From Bradyrhizobium sp. AZCC 2262 (GTDB taxonomy: Bacteria > Pseudomonadota > Alphaproteobacteria > Rhizobiales > Xanthobacteraceae), in assembly GCF_036924535.1 (NCBI RefSeq), contig NZ_JAZHRT010000001.1:868001-932000 (forward strand): a stretch of DNA of 64,000 nt. Reading direction: 5' to 3'. A program made the translations under genes and the position numbers. Positions 44,154 to 52,780 of this stretch are shown one piece after another (the stretch's first letter is position 1; every line of letters starts with the position of its first letter). Under the pieces are notes generated by a model. It saw only the letters and a list, made by a program, of their open reading frames with translations, searched no databases and was not told the DNA's origin.

Positions 44154-44169
44154 ATTATGAATTCATAAT
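44154..44169. promoter_or_regulatory. Perfect 16-bp palindrome upstream of the FAD/Fe-S operon
   Basis: ATTATGAATTCATAAT is a perfect palindrome 76 bases upstream of the dehydrogenase start and just past the GntR stop. It resembles AT-rich operators of FCD-type GntR regulators. The adjacent regulator is the obvious candidate; binding is inferred. Confidence 0.6.
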
Positions 44170-44176
44170 CGGCAAG

Positions 44177-44914
44177 CTATCTGCCCGCCGCCGTGGCCTC
44201 CGTGGCGTCTCGTGCCACGGCCAGATGTTCGATGGCGGCGGTTCGTTTATTGCGCAAGTGCTGGAACAGGATATCGCTCAGTTCGCTTCCGGCGCGGCGG
44301 CGCAGCGCATCTAGGATCGCTTCGTGCTCGCGCATGGCCTCGCCCCAGCGCTGCCGCTGGCGCGCGAAATTGGCGGAATAGCGGACGCGGCGGATCCGGC
44401 CGGCAAAACTGGCGTAGGCCGCGCGCAGGGTCTCGTTGCGTGCGGCAGCCACGATGCTCTCGTGGATGCGCTGGTTGACCTGAAAATAGCCGTGCATGTC
44501 GCTATTGAGGTAATGGCCGTACATCTCATAGTGCAGCAGCTCGATCGCTGCGATTTCCTCGTCCGTGATGGCCTCGCAGGCAAGGCGTCCGGCGAGGCTT
44601 TCCAGGCCGGCCATCACGTCGAAAAGCTCCTCCAGATCCCGCTCGCTAAGCTGGCGCACGCGTGCGCCGCGGTTGGGCAGGAGCTCGATGAAGCCCTCCG
44701 CAGCCAGGACCTTGAGCGCCTCGCGCAGTGGCGTCCTGGAGATTCCAAGCATCTCGCAGAGTTGCCGTTCGGGAACGCGTGCACCCTCTGGAATGTTGCC
44801 TTCGACGACGTAGTCGCGAAGCCGCAGCAGGATTTCGCCATGCAGCGAGGCCTCCTGGCGGTCCGGCTGGGCGATCGGCACTCCGGTTTCGGGAATCGTG
44901 GATTTCATTTGCAT
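44177..44914 (-). CDS. GntR-family regulator, FCD type
   Basis: The product (about 245 aa) has a GntR winged helix (LRLRDYVVEGNIPEGARVPE, EMLGISRTPLREALKVLAAE) and an FCD ligand domain (about residues 100-225) with ITDEEIAAIELLHYEMYG and EAMREHEAILDALRRR. Two nearby ATGs (44914, 44908) are possible and neither has a clear ribosome binding site. It sits between the hydroxyacid dehydrogenase operon and the divergent aminotransferase gene, so it may regulate both, with a 2-hydroxyacid or related acid as effector by analogy with GlcC and LldR. Confidence 0.87.
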   Translation of the reverse strand: MQMKSTIPETGVPIAQPDRQEASLHGEILLRLRDYVVEGNIPEGARVPERQLCEMLGISRTPLREALKVLAAEGFIELLPNRGARVRQLSERDLEELFDVMAGLESLAGRLACEAITDEEIAAIELLHYEMYGHYLNSDMHGYFQVNQRIHESIVAAARNETLRAAYASFAGRIRRVRYSANFARQRQRWGEAMREHEAILDALRRRAGSELSDILFQHLRNKRTAAIEHLAVARDATEATAAGR

Positions 44915-45029
44915 AACAGTAATTTGCGGAATCTGCGGCGTCGACGATCTAAATCGAATACCAAAAATAAGTTGAAAAGACAAAAAATGAATGCAAAATG
45001 ACCCTCAAGGCGCGTTTTTGGAGGTTGTC

Positions 45030-46232
45030 ATGCGACAAGGACGGCATTTTCTGCAGATTCCGGGCCCGAGCCCGGTTCCAGACCGCGTTCTCCGCGCCAT
45101 GGACATGCCCGTGATCGATCACCGCAGTGCCCAGTTCGCCGAGCTCGGCCGGGCGGTGCTGGAGGGTAGCCAGAGGATTTTCCAGACCGCTGGACCGGTG
45201 GTGATCTTCCCGTCGTCAGGGACAGGCGCCTGGGAGGCCGCAATCGTCAATACGCTTTCGCCCGGCGACAAGGTCCTGATGGTGGAGACCGGCCACTTTG
45301 CGACCCTGTGGCGCCAGATGGCGGGCCGTTTCGGGATCGAGGTCGATTTCATTGCCGGGGATTGGCGTCGCGGGGCCGACCCCGCCGAGATCGAGGCCAG
45401 GCTCGCGGAGGATGCCGCACACGCGATCAAAGCGGTGATGGTGGTCCATAACGAGACGTCGACCGGCGCCACTAGCCGTATCGCCGACATCCGCGCCGCG
45501 ATTGATCGGGCCGGACATCCCGCATTGTTGATGGTCGACACCATCTCTTCGCTCGGGTCGGTCGACTACCGGCATGACGAATGGAAGGTCGACGTCAGCG
45601 TCAGTTGCTCACAAAAGGGTTTCATGCTGCCGCCCGGCCTCGGCTTCAACGCGATCTCGGAGAAGGCCCGCGCCGCCGCCAGAACCAACCGGATGCCGCG
45701 CTCCTATTTCGACTGGGAGGAGATGCTGAAGCCGAACGCGAAGGGCTTCTTCCCGTATACGCCGGCGACAAACCTGCTCTACGGGCTGCGTGAGGCGATC
45801 GCGATGCTGCTGGAAGAGGGGCTCGACAATGTGTTCGCGCGTCACCAGCGGCTTGCCGCAGCGACGCGAGCGGCGGTCCATCACTGGGGGCTGGAGGTGC
45901 TGTGCCAGGAACCTCAGGAGCATTCGCCCGTGCTAACCGCCGTCCTGATGCCGCCGGGGCACGACGCCGATCAATTCCGTCAGGTCGTGCTCGACAACTA
46001 TAACATGTCGCTCGGCGCAGGCCTGTCGAAAGTCGCGGGCAAGGTGTTCCGCATCGGCCATCTCGGCGAATGCAACGAGCTCACGCTGCTCGGGGCGTTG
46101 ACCGGCGTCGAGATGGGGTTGTCGGTCGCCGGCGTACCGCATCGGGCAGGCGGCGTGGCGGCTGCGATGAGCTACCTCGAAGGCCGAACGGAAACCAACA
46201 ATCCCACGCCTCTCAAAGTGGTGGGCGTGTAA
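45030..46232 (+). CDS. Class V aminotransferase, serine-glyoxylate type (copy 1)
   Basis: The 400-residue PLP enzyme starts MRQGRHFLQIPGPSPVPDRV; GGAGG lies 7 nt before this ATG, which rules out the longer frame. The PLP-Lys motif is SVSCSQKGFMLPPGLGFNAI, and the aspartate pairing with the pyridine nitrogen is in LLMVDTISSLGS. The family converts serine plus glyoxylate to hydroxypyruvate plus glycine, or uses alanine as donor. A paralogue lies at 49686. The neighbouring hydroxyacid dehydrogenase could supply glyoxylate. Confidence 0.88.
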   Translation: MRQGRHFLQIPGPSPVPDRVLRAMDMPVIDHRSAQFAELGRAVLEGSQRIFQTAGPVVIFPSSGTGAWEAAIVNTLSPGDKVLMVETGHFATLWRQMAGRFGIEVDFIAGDWRRGADPAEIEARLAEDAAHAIKAVMVVHNETSTGATSRIADIRAAIDRAGHPALLMVDTISSLGSVDYRHDEWKVDVSVSCSQKGFMLPPGLGFNAISEKARAAARTNRMPRSYFDWEEMLKPNAKGFFPYTPATNLLYGLREAIAMLLEEGLDNVFARHQRLAAATRAAVHHWGLEVLCQEPQEHSPVLTAVLMPPGHDADQFRQVVLDNYNMSLGAGLSKVAGKVFRIGHLGECNELTLLGALTGVEMGLSVAGVPHRAGGVAAAMSYLEGRTETNNPTPLKVVGV

Positions 46233-46374
46233 CGCAATCGGCAGACCGAACTTCGTCGGTCCGTTGAGGCCTCTATCGTTTCGCGAATTCCATTGGCCGC
46301 TCTGTTTGTCAGCGAATCCGTCGAAGCGATCCAAAGAACATCAGGCGCAAGCGCCGACAGCTAATGGGGAAGAT

Positions 46375-47358
46375 ATGCGCAAGGTAACAGGCGTCGCCGT
46401 TGGACTGCTACTGGCTGCAGGCGCAATGCCGGCACTGGCATGGGAGCCGACGAAGCCGGTCGAGATCGTGGTTGCGGCGGGTGCCGGCGGCGCCTCGGAT
46501 CAGATGGCCCGCATGATGCAGGCGGCGATCCAGAAGAATGGCTTGATGAAGGCTCCGATCGTGGTGTCCCTGAAGGGTGGGGCATCCGGCGCCGAAGCGC
46601 TCATGTACATGAAATCCAGCGATGGCGACGCCAACAAGGTGCTGATCGCCTATTCCCTGATTTACATGCTGCCGCTGTCAGCGAAAATTCCCTTCAATTG
46701 GCGCGACCTCACACCCGTGGCTGTCGTGGCGATGGATCAGTTCGTCCTGTGGGACAATGCGGCAGGTCCAAAGTCGGTCAAGGACTTCATCGCTGCCGCG
46801 AAGGCCGCCGCGCCTCCGTTCAAGATGGGCGGCACGGGTTCCAAACCTGAGGATCATGTGCTCACGATATTCATGGAAAAGAAGACCGGCGCCAAATTTT
46901 CCTACCTGCCGTACAAATCCGGCGGCGAAGCCGCAACGCAGCTGGTCGGCAACCACACCGAATCCAACGTCAATAATCCTTCCGAAAATCTGGAAGTCTG
47001 GCGCGCCGGCCAGGTGCGCGCGCTCTGCGTGTTCGACAAGGAGAGAATTTCCTACACCACCAAGGTGACCGAAACGCAGTCGTGGAACGATATTCCGACC
47101 TGCAAAGAAGAAGGTCTCGATGTGCAGTATCTGATGCTGCGCGCGATGTTCCTGCCCGGAAAAGTCAGCCAGGAGCAACAGGCATTCTACGTCGACCTGC
47201 TTCAAAAGATTTCCCAGACGCCCGAGTACCGGAACTACATGGAGAAGCAGGCGCTGAAGCCGGTCTTCCTCAAGGGGCAGGAGATGCTCAAATTCCTCGA
47301 AGAGGATGACGCGTTGAACAAGTCGCTGATGACGGAAGCAGGGTTTGCAGCGCCGTAA
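46375..47358 (+). CDS. Tripartite transporter receptor (TctC/Bug family, copy 1)
   Basis: The 327-residue precursor starts MRKVTGVAVGLLLAAGAMPA. The mature start is WEPTKPVEIVVAAGAGGASD, with FSYLPYKSGGEAATQLVG in the ligand-binding region. It differs from classical Bug proteins in the LYMLPLSAKIPFNWRDLTPV-type segment but has the same fold pattern. It is followed directly by TctB- and TctA-type genes, so this system is complete. It is nearly identical in its C-terminal half to the second copy at 52781, including a 74-base identical DNA run (46996-47069). Confidence 0.9.
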   Translation: MRKVTGVAVGLLLAAGAMPALAWEPTKPVEIVVAAGAGGASDQMARMMQAAIQKNGLMKAPIVVSLKGGASGAEALMYMKSSDGDANKVLIAYSLIYMLPLSAKIPFNWRDLTPVAVVAMDQFVLWDNAAGPKSVKDFIAAAKAAAPPFKMGGTGSKPEDHVLTIFMEKKTGAKFSYLPYKSGGEAATQLVGNHTESNVNNPSENLEVWRAGQVRALCVFDKERISYTTKVTETQSWNDIPTCKEEGLDVQYLMLRAMFLPGKVSQEQQAFYVDLLQKISQTPEYRNYMEKQALKPVFLKGQEMLKFLEEDDALNKSLMTEAGFAAP

Positions 47359-47416
47359 GCCTTCGCGCTCCCGCTCTGCTGTCGAAGAAAGACCACGAAA
47401 TCAGCCGTGAGAGACC

Positions 47417-47959
47417 ATGTCCAACACTGATATTGAAATTGTCGTCGATGATCCGACCGCGCCCGAGGCGGATTCGCCAGTGGTCACCAGCACTCGCGCG
47501 GTCGACGTGGTCGTCTCCCTCCTGCTGCTCGGGCTCGCAGTGACGCTCGGATACGATAACTGGCGCACCGGCGCAGGATGGGAGTCGACCGGCCCGCAGG
47601 CCGGCTATTTCCCGTTCTATCTCTCCGTCATCCTTGCAGGCGCGAGTCTCTACGGCCTGATCGCCGCATTCCTGTCGCGCAAGGAAGCCCGAGAGACGTT
47701 TGTCACGCAGGCCCAGCTGCGCCGCGTGATGGCGGTATTCGTGCCGACGCTGCTGTTCTGCCTCGCCATGCAGTTCCTCGGGCTCTATGTCGCAAGCTTC
47801 CTGCTGATTGCGGGTTTCATGCGAGTGGTCGGCAAGATCGCGTGGTGGAAATCGCTGCTCACCGCCTTGGTGTTCACCGCCGTGATGTTCGTGACCTTCG
47901 ACATCGCCTTTGACGTCATCATGCCGAAGGGTCCGCTCGAAGCGGCGCTCGGCCGCTAG
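47417..47959 (+). CDS. Tripartite transporter small permease (TctB type, copy 1)
   Basis: The 180-residue protein has a polar N terminus (MSNTDIEIVVDDPTAPEAD) and four membrane spans, with WESTGPQAGYFPFYLSVILA in the TctB-typical place. It lies 58 nt after the receptor gene and 10 nt before TctA. The protein is almost identical to the copy at 56599. Confidence 0.9.
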   Translation: MSNTDIEIVVDDPTAPEADSPVVTSTRAVDVVVSLLLLGLAVTLGYDNWRTGAGWESTGPQAGYFPFYLSVILAGASLYGLIAAFLSRKEARETFVTQAQLRRVMAVFVPTLLFCLAMQFLGLYVASFLLIAGFMRVVGKIAWWKSLLTALVFTAVMFVTFDIAFDVIMPKGPLEAALGR

Positions 47960-47969
47960 GAAGCCTGTC

Positions 47970-49481
47970 ATGGAAGCATTTGGATTGCTGCTGCACGGCT
48001 TCGCCGTCCTCATGACCTGGAAGATCATCACCTTGATGATCCTCGGTCTGGTGCTCGGCATCTTCGTCGGCGTGCTGCCGGGCCTCGGCGGACCCAACGG
48101 CGTGGCGATCCTGCTGCCGCTGACGTTCACGATGGACCCGACCTCGGCGATCGTGATGCTGTCGTGCATCTACTGGGGCGCGCTGTTCGGCGGCGCCATC
48201 ACCTCGATCCTGTTCAACATCCCCGGTGAGGCCTGGTCGGTCGCGACCACCTTCGATGGTTATCCGATGGCGCAGCAGGGCAGGGCGGCGGAAGCACTGA
48301 CCGCGGCGTTTACCTCGTCGTTCATCGGCTCGCTGGTCGCGGTGATGCTGATCACCTTCCTGGCGCCGATGATCTCGTCGTTCGCGCTGAAATTCGGGCC
48401 GCCCGAATTCTTCGCGGTGTATCTCCTGACCTTCTGCTCGTTCGTCGGGCTCGGCCGCGAGGCCAAGCACAAGACGGTCATTTCGATGTCGCTCGGCCTG
48501 CTGCTTGCCGGCATCGGCATGGACACCGTGTCCGGCCAGTTGCGCATGACCTTCGGCTCGGCGGAACTGCTGCGCGGCGTCAACTTCCTCGTCGCCGTTA
48601 TCGGCCTGTTCGGCATCAGCGAGATCCTCTTGACCATGGAGGAGCGCCTGGCGCTGCGCGGCCATGCCGCCGGCATCTCGCTGCGCGTGGTGCTGTCGGT
48701 CTGGAAGGACCTGCCGAAATATTGGGTGACGCTGCTGCGCTCCTCCTTCATCGGTTGCTGGCTCGGCATTACCCCGGGCGGGGCAATCGCCGCGTCGTTC
48801 ATGGGCTATAACCTCGCCAAGCGCTTCTCCAAGGACCAGGACAGTTTTGGCAAGGGCCGCATCGAGGGCGTGTTCGCGCCGGAAACCGCGGCGCACGCTT
48901 CCGGCACCGCGGCGCTGCTGCCGATGCTCGCGCTCGGCATCCCCGGCTCCGGTACTGCGGCAATCCTGCTCGGCGGATTGATGGTGTGGGGTCTCAACCC
49001 CGGGCCGTTGCTGTTCGTCGAGCACAAGGATTTCGTCTGGGGCCTGATCGCCTCGATGTATCTCGGCAATGTTGTCGGTCTCGTGCTGGTGCTGACGACG
49101 GTGCCGATCTTTGCCTCGATCCTGCGGGTGCCGTTCGCGGCGGTCGCCCCGATGATCGTCGTGTCCTGCGCGATCGGCGCCTACGCGATCCAGAACGCGA
49201 TGTTCGACATCTGGCTGATGCTGGGGTTTGGCGTGGTCGGCTACGTCTTCAAGAAGATCGGCATTCCGCTCGCGCCATTCACGCTGGCGCTGGTGCTCGG
49301 CAACCGCGCCGAGGACGCGTTCCGCCTGTCGATGATCGGCTCCGGCGGCGACCTGAAAGTGTTCTGGTCCAACGGCCTGGTCGGCTCGATCACGACGCTG
49401 GCGATCGTGCTGCTGTTCTGGCCGGTCATTGACAAGGTGATCAGCGGCGCCGGAAAGCTCATGCGGCCGGCGCAGGCCTAG
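47970..49481 (+). CDS. Tripartite transporter large permease (TctA type, copy 1)
   Basis: The 503-residue protein starts MEAFGLLLHGFAVLMTWKI and has about 12 membrane spans. TctA hallmarks are GVLPGLGGPNGVAILLPLTF, ALFGGAITSILFNIPGEAWS, and the second glycine-rich loop LLPMLALGIPGSGTAAILLG. It is full length and completes the SGAT-TctC-TctB-TctA set. The first 240 or so residues are repeated in the truncated copy at 57316. Confidence 0.93.
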   Translation: MEAFGLLLHGFAVLMTWKIITLMILGLVLGIFVGVLPGLGGPNGVAILLPLTFTMDPTSAIVMLSCIYWGALFGGAITSILFNIPGEAWSVATTFDGYPMAQQGRAAEALTAAFTSSFIGSLVAVMLITFLAPMISSFALKFGPPEFFAVYLLTFCSFVGLGREAKHKTVISMSLGLLLAGIGMDTVSGQLRMTFGSAELLRGVNFLVAVIGLFGISEILLTMEERLALRGHAAGISLRVVLSVWKDLPKYWVTLLRSSFIGCWLGITPGGAIAASFMGYNLAKRFSKDQDSFGKGRIEGVFAPETAAHASGTAALLPMLALGIPGSGTAAILLGGLMVWGLNPGPLLFVEHKDFVWGLIASMYLGNVVGLVLVLTTVPIFASILRVPFAAVAPMIVVSCAIGAYAIQNAMFDIWLMLGFGVVGYVFKKIGIPLAPFTLALVLGNRAEDAFRLSMIGSGGDLKVFWSNGLVGSITTLAIVLLFWPVIDKVISGAGKLMRPAQA

Positions 49482-49685
49482 TTCGCAAGCCACACTCAAG
49501 GCGGTCGAGTAGAAGGGCTTTCGTCGGCGATACCTGGTCATGGCCAACTTTCGTGTCAGCGGCGCTTCCCATGGTGAAGCTCTGCTTCTGATGCATTGAC
49601 AGCCCCCGCCCGGAGGGGGACAAGCCCGTCGAATAGTGGTATTCGAGCGGCTCGCGAAGCCAAGACAAGACCGGGAAGGACGCCT

Positions 49686-50885
49686 ATGACCGTGCATACT
49701 GGCAGGCATTTTCTGCAGATTCCGGGACCGACCAACGTGCCGGACCGGGTTCTGCGCGCCATGGACATGCCGACCATGGACCACCGGGGTCCGGAATTCG
49801 CCGAGATCGGTCACGCCGTGCTGGCCGCCATGCAGCGGGTGTTTCGCACCAGGCAGCCGGTGATCATCTACCCGTCGTCCGGCACCGGTGCCTGGGAGGC
49901 TGCGCTCGTCAACACGCTGCAACCGGGTGACAAGGTTCTGATGGCGGAGACCGGTCAGTTTGCTGTGCTGTGGCGCGGTATCGCCGAGAAGTTCAAGCTC
50001 GACGTGGATTTCCTGCCCGGCGACTGGCGCCATGGCGCCGACCTCGAGCAGATCGAGGCGCGGCTATCGGCCGACAAGGCGCACAAGATCAAGGCCGTTT
50101 GCGTGGTTCACAACGAGACCTCGACCGGCTGCGTCACCCATCCGCAGGACGTCCGTAAAATTCTCGACCGCGTCAACCATCCCGCGCTGCTGATGGTCGA
50201 CACCATCTCCGGTCTCGGATCGCTGGAATATGAGCATGATGCCTGGGGCATCGACGTGTCGGTCGCAGGTTCCCAGAAGGGCCTGATGTTGCCGCCGGGT
50301 CTCGGCTTCAACGCCATCTCGGAAAAGGCGCTGGCGGTTGCGAAAACGAACCCTGCCATGCGTTCCTATTGGGACTGGGAGGAAGTCATCGCGATCAACA
50401 AGGCGGGCACCTGGCCCTACACGCCCGCGACCAACCTGCTGTTCGGCTTACGCGAAGCGGTCAAGATGCTCGAGGAGGAAGGGCTGGAGAACGTCTTCGC
50501 CCGTCACAAGCGCCACAGCGCCGCGACGCGCGCGGCCGCCAAGGTGTGGGGCCTCGAAACGCAGTGCCAGGAGCAGGGCGCGCATTCGCCCGCGCTGACC
50601 GGCGTCGTCATGCCGGAAGGCCATGACGCCGATAATTTCCGCAAGGTCGTGCTGGAAAACTTCGATATGTCGCTCGGCACCGGCCTGAACAAGATCAAGG
50701 GCAAGGTGTTCCGGATCGGTCACATCGGGCACTTCAACGACCTGATGCTGATGGGCACGCTGTCGGGCGTCGAGATGGGCCTCGATCTCGCCAAGGTGCC
50801 GCATCGCGGCGGCGGCGTGCTGGCGGCGATGGAAGTGCTCAAGGGACGCGACGTCGTCGCGATGCCAAAGGCCGCCGTCGCCTGA
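49686..50885 (+). CDS. Class V aminotransferase, serine-glyoxylate type (copy 2)
   Basis: The 399-residue enzyme starts MTVHTGRHFLQIPGPTNVPD behind GGGAAGGA. The PLP-Lys motif is VAGSQKGLMLPPGLGFNAIS. It is a clear paralogue of the enzyme at 45030 and keeps the same active-site segments. It precedes an enoyl-CoA hydratase gene by 42 nt. The 204-nt leader contains a CCCCC/GGGGG hairpin near 49604-49620 that might affect expression. Confidence 0.9.
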   Translation: MTVHTGRHFLQIPGPTNVPDRVLRAMDMPTMDHRGPEFAEIGHAVLAAMQRVFRTRQPVIIYPSSGTGAWEAALVNTLQPGDKVLMAETGQFAVLWRGIAEKFKLDVDFLPGDWRHGADLEQIEARLSADKAHKIKAVCVVHNETSTGCVTHPQDVRKILDRVNHPALLMVDTISGLGSLEYEHDAWGIDVSVAGSQKGLMLPPGLGFNAISEKALAVAKTNPAMRSYWDWEEVIAINKAGTWPYTPATNLLFGLREAVKMLEEEGLENVFARHKRHSAATRAAAKVWGLETQCQEQGAHSPALTGVVMPEGHDADNFRKVVLENFDMSLGTGLNKIKGKVFRIGHIGHFNDLMLMGTLSGVEMGLDLAKVPHRGGGVLAAMEVLKGRDVVAMPKAAVA

Positions 50886-50927
50886 ATTGGTCTCGACCCA
50901 GCAACGAAAAGAACAGAAAGAACTGTG

Positions 50928-51725
50928 ATGAACGCACCGGTAGCTGCCAGCGAAGACTTGCTCTATTCCGTCGAGGACGGCATAGCCCGGCTGACGTTCA
51001 ACCGGCCGCAGGCGCGCAACGCGCTGACTTTTGCGATGTACGAGCGGATGGCGGCGATCTGCGAGGACGTCAACAAGGACCGCTCGATCAAGGTGATGAT
51101 CCTGACCGGCACCGGTGACAAGGCGTTCGCATCGGGCACCGATATCTCGCAGTTCCGGGCTTTCAAGACCGCGGAAGACGCGCTCGAATATGAAGAGCGG
51201 ATCGATCGCGTATTGGGGACCTTGGAGAAGGTCAGGGTGCCGACGATTGCGGCGATCGCCGGTGCCTGCACCGGCGGCGGCGCGGGAATTGCCGCCTGCT
51301 GCGATATCAGGATCGGTACGGCGGCGACGCGGATGGGCTTTCCGATCGCGCGCACGCTCGGCAATTGCCTGTCGATGTCAAATATCAGCCGGGTTGTTGC
51401 GCTGGTCGGACCGGCACGGACCAAGGATCTGATCTTTACGGCGCGGCTGATCGAGGCGCCCGAGGCGCTGTCGCTCGGTCTGCTCAACGAGGTGGTGCCC
51501 GACGTTCCGACGCTGCAACGCCGAGCCGACGAAACCGCCAAGCTTGTTGCCGGCCATGCGCCGATCACGATGGAAACCGCCAAGGAAGCAGTGCTCCGCC
51601 TCCGTCGTACCCTGTCGCGCGAGGAGGGCCGGGACCTGATACTGCGCGCCTATATGAGCGAGGATTTCCGCGAGGGAATGGACGCGTTCCTCAACAAGCG
51701 CACGCCGAACTGGAAGGGCAAGTAG
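50928..51725 (+). CDS. Enoyl-CoA hydratase/isomerase family protein
   Basis: The 265-residue crotonase has TGDKAFASGTDISQFRAF and AGACTGGGAGIAACCDIR as oxyanion-hole segments. The region usually holding catalytic Glu residues reads MGFPIARTLGNCLSM, with neither Glu obvious, so it may be an isomerase, hydrolase or lyase variant rather than a hydratase. It follows the second aminotransferase on the same strand and is probably co-transcribed. Confidence 0.87.
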   Translation: MNAPVAASEDLLYSVEDGIARLTFNRPQARNALTFAMYERMAAICEDVNKDRSIKVMILTGTGDKAFASGTDISQFRAFKTAEDALEYEERIDRVLGTLEKVRVPTIAAIAGACTGGGAGIAACCDIRIGTAATRMGFPIARTLGNCLSMSNISRVVALVGPARTKDLIFTARLIEAPEALSLGLLNEVVPDVPTLQRRADETAKLVAGHAPITMETAKEAVLRLRRTLSREEGRDLILRAYMSEDFREGMDAFLNKRTPNWKGK

Positions 51726-51769
51726 TCGAGCGGGGCAACACAAGCGGTCAGATCGGGTCTTGCTTCTCA

Positions 51770-52099
51770 CTATGGCCTGGCAGCCTTTCTTGCCAATTCC
51801 ATACCCAGATCGAGCGCCGCGATACCTATTCTGTCTGACGGGCTCGTGAGGCAGCGGTGATCCATCCACGCGATGATCGCGTCGAAGTCACCGCCGCCAA
51901 CCATGTCGCGTTCACCGCTGATGTTCAGTCCGCTGATAAATCCCACCAGCCAGGATTCAAAGCTTCCTTTGACGACCGCATTCTTTTTGCGGTTGGTCCA
52001 CGCCGTGCAGGTTTGAGAGCCTGCGCCGATGATTGAGGAACCAGCGTCCGCGGCGGTGGCAAGACAAGCCAGAAGCAAACCAATCGCGAACGCTTTCAT
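51770..52099 (-). CDS. Small secreted protein, possibly Rap1a/Tai-like
   Basis: The 109-residue precursor has a clean signal peptide (MKAFAIGLLLACLATAADAG). The mature 90 residues contain two Cys (QTCTAWTN and DHRCLTSPS) and the pattern SWLVGFISGLN, followed by an acidic middle and LGMELARKA. This order recalls Rap1a/Tai-type periplasmic proteins, but the match is only by eye. It lies just downstream of the collagen-like lipoprotein on the same strand. Confidence 0.6.
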   Translation of the reverse strand: MKAFAIGLLLACLATAADAGSSIIGAGSQTCTAWTNRKKNAVVKGSFESWLVGFISGLNISGERDMVGGGDFDAIIAWMDHRCLTSPSDRIGIAALDLGMELARKAARP

Positions 52100-52155
52100 G
52101 TTTTTTCGCCAGCCGTCATTCGTCGGATCGCAGCGCAGCTAGTGCAATAGGACGG

Positions 52156-52527
52156 CTACTTTTTGAGACAAAGACCGATGGCCGGACCGGTGCCGCACTT
52201 GGCGCCATCGGGTGCACCGCCGGACGGACAGAACACCGACACCAGGTTTTCATTTGCATCGCAGCTGACCTCGCCGTTGGCCTGAACCGACCTGATGGAA
52301 ACGCCAGCAGGTCCCGGATCGCCTTTCGCGCCGGGCGCACCCTGCGGTCCCTGTGGCCCTTGGGGACCCTGTTGGCCTTGAGCGCCCGGCACGCCTTGCA
52401 CGCCCTGCGCACCTTGCGGCCCGGCTGGTCCCTGTGGGCCGGTTTCCCCTTTCGGTCCCGGATCCCGTCCACAACCCGCGACGATCAGCGCCGCGCCCAT
52501 GAGGACCGCCACTAAAATCCTTCTCAT
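52156..52527 (-). CDS. Collagen-like repeat lipoprotein (123 aa)
   Basis: A lipoprotein signal ([19 protein letters not shown], lipobox VAGC) anchors the protein. After a short RDP linker come 17 uninterrupted Gly-X-Y triplets (starting [16 protein letters not shown], about residues 24-74), rich in Pro and Gln, and then a C-terminal domain of about 45 residues with four cysteines ([26 protein letters not shown]). Collagen-like triplets can form a triple helix, so a short surface stalk with a disulfide-bonded head is plausible. No partner is evident. Confidence 0.82.
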   Translation of the reverse strand: MRRILVAVLMGAALIVAGCGRDPGPKGETGPQGPAGPQGAQGVQGVPGAQGQQGPQGPQGPQGAPGAKGDPGPAGVSIRSVQANGEVSCDANENLVSVFCPSGGAPDGAKCGTGPAIGLCLKK

Positions 52528-52780
52528 TCAGTTTCTCCTCCTGATTTTCCTTGTAGCGTTCATTAAATGAGCCCACTCACAGCCATGCAACGGAAAAGCG
52601 GCGAGATTGAACCGGCTGTACATAACCACGGGCCTTGCTGGAAAGATTTGTGCCTCATGCGAAAGTCATAGGCGGCAAATTGCCCCTGCAGCTTGAACTC
52701 TCGTCGGTTCGCTCGCAAAATGCAGCACCAAGCCAATCTGATTTTTACAAAGCCTTGCAAATACATAGGGAAGAAACCTC

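Larger units (their letters stand above)
47417..49481 (+). repeat. Long dispersed direct repeat: tctB-tctA copy 1 (partner 56599-58037)
   Basis: The tctB gene and the first 720 bases of tctA recur as direct copies about 9.2 kb to the right, with identical runs of up to 140 bases. Copy 2 carries a 174-nt gap between the genes where copy 1 has 10 nt, and it stops at 58037. Recombination between the copies would delete SGAT copy 2, the mtn genes and the aldolase. Confidence 0.8.

Noticed and set aside
47919..50033. Minus-strand open frame of about 700 codons
   Set aside because: Antisense to tctA and the second aminotransferase; low-complexity Arg/Gln/His content.
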